Shown piece by piece: positions 26,089 to 34,389 of a stretch of 64,000 bases of DNA. How positions within the stretch are numbered: position 1 is the stretch's first letter; each line of letters opens with the position of its first letter. The notes under the pieces were generated by a model. It was not told where the DNA came from and did not search any database. It saw only the letters and a list, made by a program, of their open reading frames with translations. The position numbers and the translations under genes are program-made. Origin of the DNA: CAVZCK01 sp963798805. GTDB lineage: Bacteria; Pseudomonadota; Alphaproteobacteria; Rhizobiales; Rhodomicrobiaceae. Location of the stretch: the NCBI GenBank assembly GCA_963798805.1, contig CAWCVC010000002.1:124001-188000 (forward strand), written 5' to 3'.

Positions 26089-28140
26089 GTGCCTGATCAA
26101 ACTCACATCCGGATCGGCATCGATATCGGCGGGACGTTCACCGACCTGCAAATTCTCGACGAACGCAGCGGCGCTTTGCTCAGCCTCAAGACGCCAACGA
26201 CGCCGGACGATCCGTCGGCGGGCCTCATGACCGGCATTCACGACGCGGCTTCACGCTATGGATTCGGCATCGGCGACATCCGCTTGCTGCTGCATGGAAC
26301 GACGATCGCCACCAACGCGGTGCTCGAACGCCGCCTTGCCAAGGGCGCGCTGCTCACGACCGCAGGCTTTGCGGATGTACTCGAGATCGGCCGGCATTCG
26401 CGGCGGGACGTCTACAGCCTCCGACCGCATCAGGAGCCGCCGCTGATCCCGCGCGATCGCCGCTTCGGACTTGCCCAGCGCATTCGCGCCGATGGCAGCA
26501 TCGAGACAGCGTTGCAATCCGCAGCGATCGAAGCCGTCCTGCCGCTCCTCGATGCCGTGGAGGCGGAAGCCGTCGCCGTCTGCCTGCTGAACGCCTATGT
26601 CAACCCGCAGCATGAGCAGCAGGTGGCCGACGCTTTGCGCCGATTGCGGCCTGAGCTTCCGGTGTCGATCTCATCCGAGATCAGCCCCGAAATCCGTGAA
26701 TATGAACGGTGCTCGACGACAGTGCTCAACGCGCTGCTGATGCCGGTCGTCGGCGGCTATCTCAACCGGTTGACCGCCCGCCTCGAGGACGCCGGTGTGA
26801 CTGCCCGCCTGCTCCTGGTGCAATCGAATGGCGGAGTTTGCAGCGCCGAGATGGCGAAGCAGCAGCCGGCAAGACTGCTGCTGTCCGGACCGAGCGGCGG
26901 CGCGCTGGCGACACTGCGCATGGCGGAAACGCTCGATCGGCCAAACCTGCTCGGCGTCGATATGGGCGGCACCAGCTACGACGTCTGTGTCGTCCATGAG
27001 GGCCGCGTGACCTTGAAGACCCAAGGCGAGATCGACCATCTGCCGGTGCGGCTGCCGATGGTCGAAATCCGCACCATCGGTTCCGGCGGCGGCTCGATCG
27101 CAGCGGTCGATGAAGCCGGCCGGCTCCGCGTCGGCCCGCGCAGCGCAGGCTCGCGGCCGGGGCCTGTCTGCTACGGGCTCGGTGGCACGCAGCCGACCGT
27201 GACCGACGCCAATATCGTCCTCGGCCGGCTCGATCCGCAGTTTTTTCTCGGCGGCAGCATGGCGCTGGATCGCGAAGGCGCGGCCGCCACGATTGCGCGC
27301 GATGTCGCGGAGCCGCTTGGCCTTGGCACCGAGCAGGCGGCGCAGGGTATTCTAAGCGTGACCGACACCGGCCTTGCCGCCGCGGCGCGGTTGAGCCTGT
27401 TCGAGAAGGGGCTCGATCCGCGCGATTTCAGCCTCTTGTCCTTCGGCGGCGCGGGCGGACTGCATGCCGTGAGGGTGGCCGAAGAGCTGGGCATCCGGGA
27501 GGTGGTGTTCCCGGCCGATGCGAGCACCTTTTCCGCTTTCGGCATTCTTTACTCCGATATCGTCCACGACCTCGCATGGTCACGGGTCATGCCGACGACT
27601 GAGGCGATTCTACCGCAGGTCGGCGAGGCCATCGCGCAACTGCGCGAGCAAAGCGAGGCGCTGCTGGACGCCGATCGTGTGCCGCAAGCCGATCGCCGCT
27701 TCGCCGTCTCGGCCGATCTGCGCTATCGCGGCCAGGCTTTCGAGCTTGTCGTGCCGTGGCCCGAGGTCCGCGCCGATCCCGCTGCGCTTGCCGCGCTCAC
27801 TCGCGACTTCCACATGCTCCACGCGCAGCGTTTCTCCTACAGCAATCCCGATGCCGCCGTGGAGATCGTCGCCCTGCGGATGAGTGCAGCCGGTGTGCTG
27901 CCGCGTGTCGATGCGGTGCGCAAACCCGGCCTCTGGCAGGACCGCAAGCCGCCGGATCGCGAGGTCTGGCTGAAAGGCGGCTGGCGCCGGATCGGCGTCC
28001 ATCAGCGTGAGCAGGTCGCCGAGCCGGTCGACGGTCCCGCCCTGATCGAGGAAGAATACACCACCGTCTTCATCGCCGAGGGCTGGCGCTGCGCCCCTGG
28101 TCCAGCGGGTGCGCTAATCGCGCGGAGCATAGGTGCATGA
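26089..28140 (+). CDS. hyuA: ATP-dependent hydantoinase/5-oxoprolinase subunit A (HyuA)
   Basis: A 683-residue ATP-binding subunit of the hydantoinase/oxoprolinase family, which opens a five- or six-membered lactam or hydantoin using ATP. The N-terminal acetate-kinase-like fold shows GIDIGGTFTDLQ near residue 10. The central part has LLSGPSGGALAT, LLGVDMGGTSYDV and LSFGGAGGLHA. GTG 26089 is chosen, with CGGAG upstream; TTG 26068 is an alternative. Its stop overlaps hyuB by four bases (ATGA). The substrate could be a hydantoin, oxoproline, caprolactam-like lactam or imide. Confidence 0.92.
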   Translation: MPDQTHIRIGIDIGGTFTDLQILDERSGALLSLKTPTTPDDPSAGLMTGIHDAASRYGFGIGDIRLLLHGTTIATNAVLERRLAKGALLTTAGFADVLEIGRHSRRDVYSLRPHQEPPLIPRDRRFGLAQRIRADGSIETALQSAAIEAVLPLLDAVEAEAVAVCLLNAYVNPQHEQQVADALRRLRPELPVSISSEISPEIREYERCSTTVLNALLMPVVGGYLNRLTARLEDAGVTARLLLVQSNGGVCSAEMAKQQPARLLLSGPSGGALATLRMAETLDRPNLLGVDMGGTSYDVCVVHEGRVTLKTQGEIDHLPVRLPMVEIRTIGSGGGSIAAVDEAGRLRVGPRSAGSRPGPVCYGLGGTQPTVTDANIVLGRLDPQFFLGGSMALDREGAAATIARDVAEPLGLGTEQAAQGILSVTDTGLAAAARLSLFEKGLDPRDFSLLSFGGAGGLHAVRVAEELGIREVVFPADASTFSAFGILYSDIVHDLAWSRVMPTTEAILPQVGEAIAQLREQSEALLDADRVPQADRRFAVSADLRYRGQAFELVVPWPEVRADPAALAALTRDFHMLHAQRFSYSNPDAAVEIVALRMSAAGVLPRVDAVRKPGLWQDRKPPDREVWLKGGWRRIGVHQREQVAEPVDGPALIEEEYTTVFIAEGWRCAPGPAGALIARSIGA

Positions 28141-29780
28141 ACACAGCCGGACCGCTGAACCCGATCGATCTGGAAATCCTGCGCAATGCCCTGACGGCGA
28201 CCGCCGCCGAGATGGATGTGACCATCTGGCGGACTAGCCGGTCGACGGTGGTGCGCGAGCTTCTCGACTATTCCACCGCCGTCTTCGACCGTGAGGGCTA
28301 CAATGTCGCCCAGGCCGCGCGCATCCCGCAGCATCTCAACTCCATGGGCAGCGGCCTCTTGACCGTACTGCGCGACCACATGCCGTTGCAGCATTGGGGC
28401 GAGGGCGATGTCATCATCACCAACGACCCCTATTGCGGCGGCCAGCATATTCCCGACATTCTCGCGTTCAGGCCCGTGTTTTCCGGCGGCGAGCGCGTCG
28501 CTATCGTCGGCACGCTCTGCCATCATCTCGATATGGGCGGCATGGCGGCCGGCTCCTATTCCGCCGCGGCGACCGAGGTGTTTCAGGAAGGTCTCAGAAT
28601 TCCGCCGCTGAAGCTCTTGCGCGCCGGGCAGATGAGCGAGGACATTCTCGCCATTATGCTGCAGAATGTGCGCCGCCCCGACATGCTCTGGGGCGACCTG
28701 CAGGCCCAGCTCGCCTCGCTCAGCGTCGGCGAGGCCAATATCCGCCGGCTGGCGCAGCGGGTCGGCAATGACCGGTTCCGCCAGGCTTGCGCGATGATTC
28801 TCGACGGCTCGGAGCGCGCTATGCGCGCCATGATCGGCCGCATTCCCGACGGTCATTATGAATTTGAGGATTTTCTCGATGATGACGGCATCAGCCCCGA
28901 GCCGATCCGCATCCATGCCGCCGTCGATGTGCGCGGCGAGGAGGTGACCGTCGATCTCTCTGGCTGCGGTCCGCAGGCCGTCGGACCGATCAACGCCACG
29001 CTGGCTTCGGCGCAGTCGGCGATCTCATTCGCGATCATGGCCATTGCCGATGCGGAGATCCCCGCCAATGCCGGCTGCTATCGCCCAATCAAGGTCGTCG
29101 CGCCCGAGGGATTGATCGTCAATGCCCGCCATCCGGCGCCGGTTGCCAATCGCGTGGCGACAACGCACAGGCTCGCGACGACCATTCTCGGCGCGTTGCA
29201 TCAGGCCGTGCCCGGCCGCGTGCCGGCCGCCTATTACGGCGTGAGCTATGTCTGCTCTTTCCAGACAATCGGCGAAGGGGGCGAGCGCGGCGTGCTGGTG
29301 GAAATCGAGGTTGGCGGCACCGGCGCACATGCCGACGCCGATGGCCTCAGCGCCTTCACTTACGGCATGCACAACAATTCGAACATTCCCGTCGAGATGA
29401 TCGAAAGCGAGCTACCATTCACCATTACCAGCTATGCGCTGGTCGCGGGCTCCGGCGGCGCCGGCCGGTATCGCGGCGGGCTCGGCCTCGTGCGCGAATG
29501 GCGCATCGACAGCCCGGAAGCTGTGTTCACCGCCAATCTGGAGCGCTGCCGCTTCCGCCCCTACGGGCTGGAGGGCGGCGAGCCAGGCCGCGAAGGGCGG
29601 CTGTTCCTGATCCGCGACGGCGAGACCAGGAGCCTCGGCTCCAAGGTCAACAATCTGCGCCTTAAGCGCGGCGACATCATTCGGCTGGAAACATCAGGAG
29701 GGGGAGGATATGGCGATCCGGTCTTGCGGAGCACCGAAGCCAGATCCCGCGACGCGAGGCTCGGCTATCTCGCGGATTAA
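28137..29780 (+). CDS. hyuB: ATP-dependent hydantoinase/5-oxoprolinase subunit B (HyuB)
   Basis: A 547-residue partner of HyuA. Family segments include DPIDLEILRNAL-like LNPIDLEILRNAL, DYSTAVFDREG, NDPYCGGQHIPDI and the glycine-rich C-terminal ETSGGGGYGDP. The protein ends GYLAD, slightly shorter than many relatives. The stop is only two bases before the terminal repeat of an insertion sequence, so the IS may have trimmed the last few residues. The cut is in a poorly conserved tail and function is likely kept. Confidence 0.92.
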   Translation: MNTAGPLNPIDLEILRNALTATAAEMDVTIWRTSRSTVVRELLDYSTAVFDREGYNVAQAARIPQHLNSMGSGLLTVLRDHMPLQHWGEGDVIITNDPYCGGQHIPDILAFRPVFSGGERVAIVGTLCHHLDMGGMAAGSYSAAATEVFQEGLRIPPLKLLRAGQMSEDILAIMLQNVRRPDMLWGDLQAQLASLSVGEANIRRLAQRVGNDRFRQACAMILDGSERAMRAMIGRIPDGHYEFEDFLDDDGISPEPIRIHAAVDVRGEEVTVDLSGCGPQAVGPINATLASAQSAISFAIMAIADAEIPANAGCYRPIKVVAPEGLIVNARHPAPVANRVATTHRLATTILGALHQAVPGRVPAAYYGVSYVCSFQTIGEGGERGVLVEIEVGGTGAHADADGLSAFTYGMHNNSNIPVEMIESELPFTITSYALVAGSGGAGRYRGGLGLVREWRIDSPEAVFTANLERCRFRPYGLEGGEPGREGRLFLIRDGETRSLGSKVNNLRLKRGDIIRLETSGGGGYGDPVLRSTEARSRDARLGYLAD

Positions 29781-29782
29781 GC

Positions 29783-29804
29783 TTAGGACATCTCGAACAA
29801 TAAC
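29783..29804 (+). repeat. Left terminal inverted repeat of the IS
   Basis: Begins TTAGGACATC and ends CGAACAATAAC. It pairs with the reverse complement of 31102-31123 with two mismatches. Confidence 0.8.
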
Positions 29805-29833
29805 TAAATCGCGATCCGTGTACGTGCGACGGT

Positions 29834-31099
29834 GTGACTCAGCCTGCTGGGATTCCGGATCTGGGCGAACAAGGGTATGTCGGTTGCATGATCGACGAGG
29901 ACGCCATTCAATATCGCTGGGACACGGTCGGCATCCGGCTCGACGAGCGGGGGCGGCGCCTGTTCGCAGCGGCCGAGGTGCGGACCGCCGGCTGGGGCGG
30001 TCTTGCGGTTGTCGCGCGGATCACCGGGCTCGCCCGCTCGACGATCAATCGCGGCGAGGACGATCTCGATGCGAAGCCGTTGGCGAAGGGGCAGGTTCGT
30101 CGCTGCGGTGGCGGACGCCGGGCCGTTGCCGAAACGGATCCAGAGCTTGTGCCCGAGCTCAAGCGCCTTGTCGAGCCTGCAACCCTCGGCGATCCTATAC
30201 GGCCTCTGATCTGGGTGTCGAAGAGCATGGACAAGCTGGCCGAGACGTTGACGGCGATGGGGCACCCGATCAGCGCCGATACCGTGCGCAAGGAGCTGGT
30301 GAAGCTCGGCTTCTCGCGCCAGCACAATCGCAAGGCGGATGAAGGCGCAAGGCATCCCGACCGCAACGCACAGTTCGAGCACATCAACATGAAGGTCGTT
30401 GCGGCGCAGGCAGCCGGACAACCGGTCATCTCGGTCGATACGAAGAAGAAAGAGCTGGTCGGCAACTTCAAGAATGGTGGTTCCGACTATCGGCCCAAGG
30501 GCAACCCGCAGCGTGTGAACGTGCACGATTTCGTCGACAAGGAGCTCGGCAAAGCGGTGCCTTACGGCGTCTATGACGTGGCGGCCAATGCCGGATTCGT
30601 CAGTGTCGGGATCACCAGCGACACGGCCGAGTTCGCCGTCGAGGCGATCCGCAGCTGGCTCGGACGGATGGGACGTCAGCGCTATCCAAAGGCGCAAGAG
30701 CTGACGATCACGGCGGACTGCGGCGGCTCGAACGGCGCGCGCGTGCGACTCTGGAAGGTCGAGTTGCAGAAGTTTGCCGACGAGACTGGGCTCGTGCTCC
30801 ACGTCCACCACTATCCGCCGGGCACGTCCAAATGGAATAAGATCGAGCACCGCATGTTTTGCTACATCACGCAGAACTGGCGTGGCCGTCCGCTAACGGA
30901 TCGTCTCGCAATCGTCGAGCTGATTGGCGCCACGACGACAAAGGCTGGACTGAAGGTCGAATGTGCGCTCGATACCCGCACCTATGAGAAGGGCATCAAG
31001 GTCAGTCACGCCGAAATGGAGCGGCTCGACATAACAGGCGATGATTTCCATCCCGAATGGAACTACACAATCAAACCAAGACAACCAGGGTTTTCGTAG
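29834..31099 (+). CDS. ISAzo13 family transposase
   Basis: A 421-residue DDE transposase of the ISAzo13 / Rhodopirellula-type family. Recognisable parts are an N-terminal helix-turn-helix (VVARITGLARSTINRGEDDL), the central VISVDTKKKELVGNFKNGG with a catalytic aspartate, TITADCGGSNGARVRLWK with a second, and HHYPPGTSKWNKIEHRMF with the glutamate. The start could be GTG 29834 or ATG 29888 (MIDEDAIQYRW), the latter being more typical. It fills the element between matching terminal repeats and looks intact. Confidence 0.9.
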   Translation: MTQPAGIPDLGEQGYVGCMIDEDAIQYRWDTVGIRLDERGRRLFAAAEVRTAGWGGLAVVARITGLARSTINRGEDDLDAKPLAKGQVRRCGGGRRAVAETDPELVPELKRLVEPATLGDPIRPLIWVSKSMDKLAETLTAMGHPISADTVRKELVKLGFSRQHNRKADEGARHPDRNAQFEHINMKVVAAQAAGQPVISVDTKKKELVGNFKNGGSDYRPKGNPQRVNVHDFVDKELGKAVPYGVYDVAANAGFVSVGITSDTAEFAVEAIRSWLGRMGRQRYPKAQELTITADCGGSNGARVRLWKVELQKFADETGLVLHVHHYPPGTSKWNKIEHRMFCYITQNWRGRPLTDRLAIVELIGATTTKAGLKVECALDTRTYEKGIKVSHAEMERLDITGDDFHPEWNYTIKPRQPGFS

Positions 31100-31101
31100 C
31101 A

Positions 31102-31123
31102 GTTATTGTTCGGAGTGTCCTAA
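31102..31123 (-). repeat. Right terminal inverted repeat of the IS
   Basis: On the minus strand it reads TTAGGACACTCCGAACAATA and onward, matching the left end. The transposase stop lies two bases inside it. Confidence 0.8.
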
Positions 31124-31435
31124 TCCGCAACGCTTTGCGGCAGCCAGAGCGCGATCTGCGGCCAGTTGCGCTATGGCTGCCGCAGTGTGTCAGGACTCCT
31201 CGTCTATCCGAGTTGATACAATATCCATTCGATATGTCTTTCGGCCGATTGGGAGGGCGAACAGCAAGACTAACCTACTGATATAATTTACAATTGCCTT
31301 CCGCGGGGCGCTATTATGCGAAAATCTATTCAGGGAAATCCGTATCTGCGAGAGAGCGGCTATGCCGTCGCAGCGCCAGGATAGTGAAAAGATATACGCC
31401 GAGTATATTTAGACGGCGATGACCAGGGAGGTCTC
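31124..31435. promoter_or_regulatory. IS right flank and promoter region of the hyu-linked gntR
   Basis: A 312-base gene-free stretch, more AT-rich than its surroundings, particularly 31200-31420. It contains the operator-like palindrome at 31392-31408 and an AGGGAGG ribosome-binding site before ATG 31436. Translating the first bases after the IS in all three frames does not continue the hyuB protein. Confidence 0.5.
31392..31408 (+). promoter_or_regulatory. Operator-like palindrome upstream of gntR, same as at hyuA
   Basis: ATATAC-GCCGA-GTATAT followed by TTTA. The site upstream of hyuA has the same half-sites, spacing and following bases (ATATAC-GTCAG-GTATAT-TTA). It lies 28 bases before the gntR start, as expected for autoregulation. 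Confidence 0.6.
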
Positions 31436-32296
31436 ATGTCGGCAAGGCCGAAGCGAAGCCATATCGGCAGTCCGGCGACAGAAGCATCGCCAAAAACAGG
31501 GCGGGGTAGGCGCAAGACAGCGCCGGTGCAGACGGAAGACATAGGCGCTGCCGGCGGTCGGGATGCGGAATGGGCCGATCACTCCCGCGCAAGCTCGCAG
31601 ACGGATGCCGCCCTGGAGGTCATTCGCTCACGCATCATCGACATGACACTGGAGCCGGGCAGCCGGATCGACGAGCGCATTCTCATCGATCGGTTCCGCC
31701 TCGGGCGAACGCCCGCGCGGGAAGCGATCAGCCGGTTTGTGGCCGAAGGGTTCCTCAAGATCATTCCGCAACGTGGCGGCACCTATGTGCGCAAGCTCGA
31801 TCTGGAGGAAATGGGCGAGATCGTCGTGGCCCATCCGCTCGCCGACACCGTTCTCGGCCAGCTCTGCAAGATGAGCGACATCACGCTGCTGCCCGACCTG
31901 AAGGCGATCCAGCGGCGCTATGTCGAGCATGTCCGGAAACGCGAGTTCCTGATGATCACCGAGGTCAATCGCGAATTTCATCTACGCATGTATCGGGCGA
32001 TCGGCAATTCGCTATTCTACGAATTTGCCGAGTCCACCCACAGGCACGTCCAGCGCCTCAACGTATACATCTATCATGCCGAGGCATCATCCGATCCGGA
32101 CTATCAGGCGGCGCAATTTGCCGCCAATCTGGACCAGCACAATCAGATCATCGAGGCGGTGAGCCGGTCGGACAGGGTGCTGCTCACGGAGTTGCTGCCG
32201 GAACATGCAAGGCACACGCAATACCGCTTGGTCCATCTGATGCAGAACAAGACGATCGGCCCCCTGAATATCGACACTTCGAAGCTGGGCTTCTAG
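31436..32296 (+). CDS. GntR family regulator (FCD subfamily), likely regulator of hyuAB
   Basis: A 286-residue regulator. A basic, disordered N-terminal tail of about 50 residues is followed by a winged helix-turn-helix (VIRSRIIDMTLEPGSRIDE, PAREAISRFVAEGFLKIIPQRGG) and an FCD domain with the conserved segment EVNREFHLRMYRAIGN. The N-terminal tail is longer than usual. A shared palindrome at its own promoter and at hyuA makes it the likely controller of hydantoinase expression. Confidence 0.87.
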   Translation: MSARPKRSHIGSPATEASPKTGRGRRKTAPVQTEDIGAAGGRDAEWADHSRASSQTDAALEVIRSRIIDMTLEPGSRIDERILIDRFRLGRTPAREAISRFVAEGFLKIIPQRGGTYVRKLDLEEMGEIVVAHPLADTVLGQLCKMSDITLLPDLKAIQRRYVEHVRKREFLMITEVNREFHLRMYRAIGNSLFYEFAESTHRHVQRLNVYIYHAEASSDPDYQAAQFAANLDQHNQIIEAVSRSDRVLLTELLPEHARHTQYRLVHLMQNKTIGPLNIDTSKLGF

Positions 32297-32358
32297 CCGG
32301 ACGCGGCGCGGATCCGATATCGCGCCGGCGCACAATCCACAGCCCGCGCCCCAAGCCT

Positions 32359-32982
32359 TCAGCGGTCCACCCAGACCGAGGCCTTATCGACCTGCCAGCC
32401 AACGCGGTGAAGCTCGGGCGTCTCGCTGAATTCCAGCGGATAGCCGACGCAGAGATAGCCAGTCAGCTGCCAACTCTCAGGGACGCAGAGCGCCTTGCCG
32501 ACGGCGGCAGGATCGATGATGGAGACCCAGCCCACACCGATATTGAGCGCCCGCGCGGTCAGCCACAGCGTATGGATGGCCATGACGGTCGAATAGAACA
32601 GCGTCTCGGGCATCGTCTGGCGCCCGAGACCGCGGCCTTCGGCGGGAGCTAGATCGGTGAAGACCGCGAGGTGAATCGGCGCTTCCATCAAACCCGACAG
32701 TTTGAGGGCCAGATAGTTGCGCCGCTCCTCATCGCTATAAATCGCGCTGGCTTGGCAATTGGCGTCCTTGAAGGAGTCGATCACCGCCTGCCGAATTCGA
32801 GGCGTATTCACGCGGACGATCCGCCAGGGACGGCTGTTGCCGACAGATGGCGCCAAATCGACCGACGCTTCCAGCCGCGCGAGCAAATCCGGTTCGATCG
32901 GATCGGTCCGGAAACGCCGGACATCCCGCCGCCAGCGAAGAACATCGAGCAGCTTGTCGTAGTGGTCGGGCGAAAGCTCCAT
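32359..32982 (-). CDS. bluB: BluB-like nitroreductase-fold flavoprotein (5,6-dimethylbenzimidazole synthase family)
   Basis: A 207-residue protein from ATG 32982. It matches the BluB family: RRDVRRFRTDPI with the aspartate needed for flavin cleavage, DLAPSVGNSRPWRIVRV, the LPET-like MPETLFYSTVMAIHTLWLTAR, and GVGWVSI with the matching serine. BluB destroys reduced FMN to make the lower ligand of vitamin B12. No cobalamin genes are adjacent, so a nitroreductase-like role in the catabolic cassette is possible. ATG 33081 has a better ribosome-binding site but adds 33 residues that look non-coding. Confidence 0.8.
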   Translation of the reverse strand: MELSPDHYDKLLDVLRWRRDVRRFRTDPIEPDLLARLEASVDLAPSVGNSRPWRIVRVNTPRIRQAVIDSFKDANCQASAIYSDEERRNYLALKLSGLMEAPIHLAVFTDLAPAEGRGLGRQTMPETLFYSTVMAIHTLWLTARALNIGVGWVSIIDPAAVGKALCVPESWQLTGYLCVGYPLEFSETPELHRVGWQVDKASVWVDR

Positions 32983-33028
32983 AAGCGATGCTCTAAAGAC
33001 GCAGAGGCCGAAATTCAATCTAAGAGAC

Positions 33029-33046
33029 GTTGCCAAAGGTTGCCAA
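33029..33046 (-). repeat. Short direct repeat upstream of the BluB-like gene
   Basis: GTTGCCAA occurs twice (33029-33036 and 33039-33046), one helical turn apart. It could be a binding site for the neighbouring LysR protein. Evidence is limited to its spacing and position. Confidence 0.3.
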
Positions 33047-33200
33047 TCGTAAGTGCCGGGCTCGGCGAGCGGATTGTACATAAAGATGCCCTCCAGCCGG
33101 CAACTCGGGTCAGGGCTGCGGTGAGCTGAGCACCCTTGTCCCATTCGGTCTGGGATCGTCACGAGCAAGTAGGCCGACCCCGCGAAACCGGTGACGACGC

Positions 33201-34106
33201 CTATTCGGGGTTCGAAATTTGATAGGCTTGGCGGAAATAAGAGCGGAACGCCTCCATGGCCGGCGAAAACTCTGCGCCCAGGCGCCACGCCAGTCCGACA
33301 TCCATCGCAGGAACCGGATCGCGGACATTGATCGTTTCGATGCGTTTGCCTTCGAGAGACCATGGACGGTGAACCATATCCGAAAGGATCGCCACACCCT
33401 GGCCGTTGGCGACGAGCGAGCGTACAGCCTCAATGGACGATGTCCGCAACGTGACGTTCGGCTGGTAGGGCGAGCGGCTCCAATATTTCAGCGAGGAGTG
33501 AGCCGCTTCGTCCACGGTCAGCATGATGTAGGGCTCTTGCGAAATCTCCTTGAGACCAACCGTCTGGCAGTCGAGCAGATGATGCCGGCCCGGCACCCAG
33601 AGCCGGCGCACCGAGCTGATCAGCGTCTCAGTCGCCAGTGCCGGATTGAGAATGTTCGAGGTGAGCAGGACCGAGATGTCGTAGCGGTTGCTCAGTAGCC
33701 CTTCCTCGATGGTTTCGCGATTGTGCTCGAAAAACTGGATCTCCAGTTTTGGGAAGAGGCGCCGGATGCGTTCGATATGAAAGGGAAGGAAATAACCGAT
33801 CACCGTATAGGTCGCGGCGACGGTCAGGCGGCCCGCTAATTCGCTCGTGGGAACGCTGAGATTGGTCGCGTCGGCCACCTTGCTCAGGATCTCATAGGCG
33901 TAAGAAAGGAACTGCCGGCCAGCCGCGGTCAGTTCCATGCCTTGCGGCGTGCGCAGGAACAGGGCCGTCCCGACCGTGCGCTCCAGGTCCTTGATTGCCG
34001 TTGTGATGGCCGACTGAGAAATCGACAGTTCGATGGCCGCCTGCGATACCTGGCCAAGTTCGGCGGTGGCGACGAAGTAACGGATCTGGCGGAAACTGAC
34101 GCCCAT
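33201..34106 (-). CDS. LysR family transcriptional regulator
   Basis: A 301-residue LysR-type regulator. The N-terminal helix-turn-helix is FRQIRYFVATAELGQVSQAA with IELSISQSAITTAIKDLE. The periplasmic-binding-protein-like effector domain follows from about residue 90. It is divergent from the pxp/biotin carboxylase operon across a 283-base gap that holds a long inverted repeat, so it is the likely activator of that operon. It may also influence the BluB-like gene downstream on its own strand. Confidence 0.9.
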   Translation of the reverse strand: MGVSFRQIRYFVATAELGQVSQAAIELSISQSAITTAIKDLERTVGTALFLRTPQGMELTAAGRQFLSYAYEILSKVADATNLSVPTSELAGRLTVAATYTVIGYFLPFHIERIRRLFPKLEIQFFEHNRETIEEGLLSNRYDISVLLTSNILNPALATETLISSVRRLWVPGRHHLLDCQTVGLKEISQEPYIMLTVDEAAHSSLKYWSRSPYQPNVTLRTSSIEAVRSLVANGQGVAILSDMVHRPWSLEGKRIETINVRDPVPAMDVGLAWRLGAEFSPAMEAFRSYFRQAYQISNPE

Positions 34107-34228
34107 GGCCCATCCCTTCCGAAAAACAGAAGAAGCACTCCGGAATTTCAGATCCGGCGTGCATTCGCGTACTTCCGGATCCGATGCAGCCCCCGGCAGT
34201 CGATCCCTAGCAACCTGATTCTAAGCTA

Positions 34229-34268
34229 TTTTCTCGATAACGGCAAAGGCCGCTAGTTATCGAAAAAA
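34229..34268. promoter_or_regulatory. Long inverted repeat in the lysR-pxpA divergent promoter
   Basis: TTTTCTCGATAAC (34229-34241) is complementary at 12 of 13 positions to GTTATCGAAAAAA (34256-34268). Inside the 14-base spacer region a smaller CGGC-AAAG-GCCG dyad is nested. It is about 120 bases from both divergent starts, as expected for a LysR binding site. Confidence 0.55.
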
Positions 34269-34389
34269 ACGATACGATGCTTCGAAATATAGAATTTTCC
34301 AGCGTCTATCCTTCTGAATTACCGTCAATAGTCCAAATTCAAGGCACGGGCTTATCTGCACAAAATTGTAGCAGAGAGGGAGGCTCGCT

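Larger units (their letters stand above)
29783..31123 (+). mobile_element. ISAzo13-like insertion sequence
   Basis: A complete element of about 1.34 kb. The terminal inverted repeats, 29783-29804 and 31102-31123, begin TTAGGACA and end GAACAATAAC, and match at about 20 of 22 positions. One transposase gene fills the interior. No clear target-site duplication is visible at the flanks. The element lies between hyuB and the GntR gene that probably controls hyuAB, separating regulator from target. Confidence 0.85.

Noticed and set aside
32983..33363. Longer N-terminus for the BluB-like protein
   Set aside because: The segment does not resemble BluB N-termini and runs over intergenic DNA and part of the lysR gene; only the start at 33081 remains a serious alternative.
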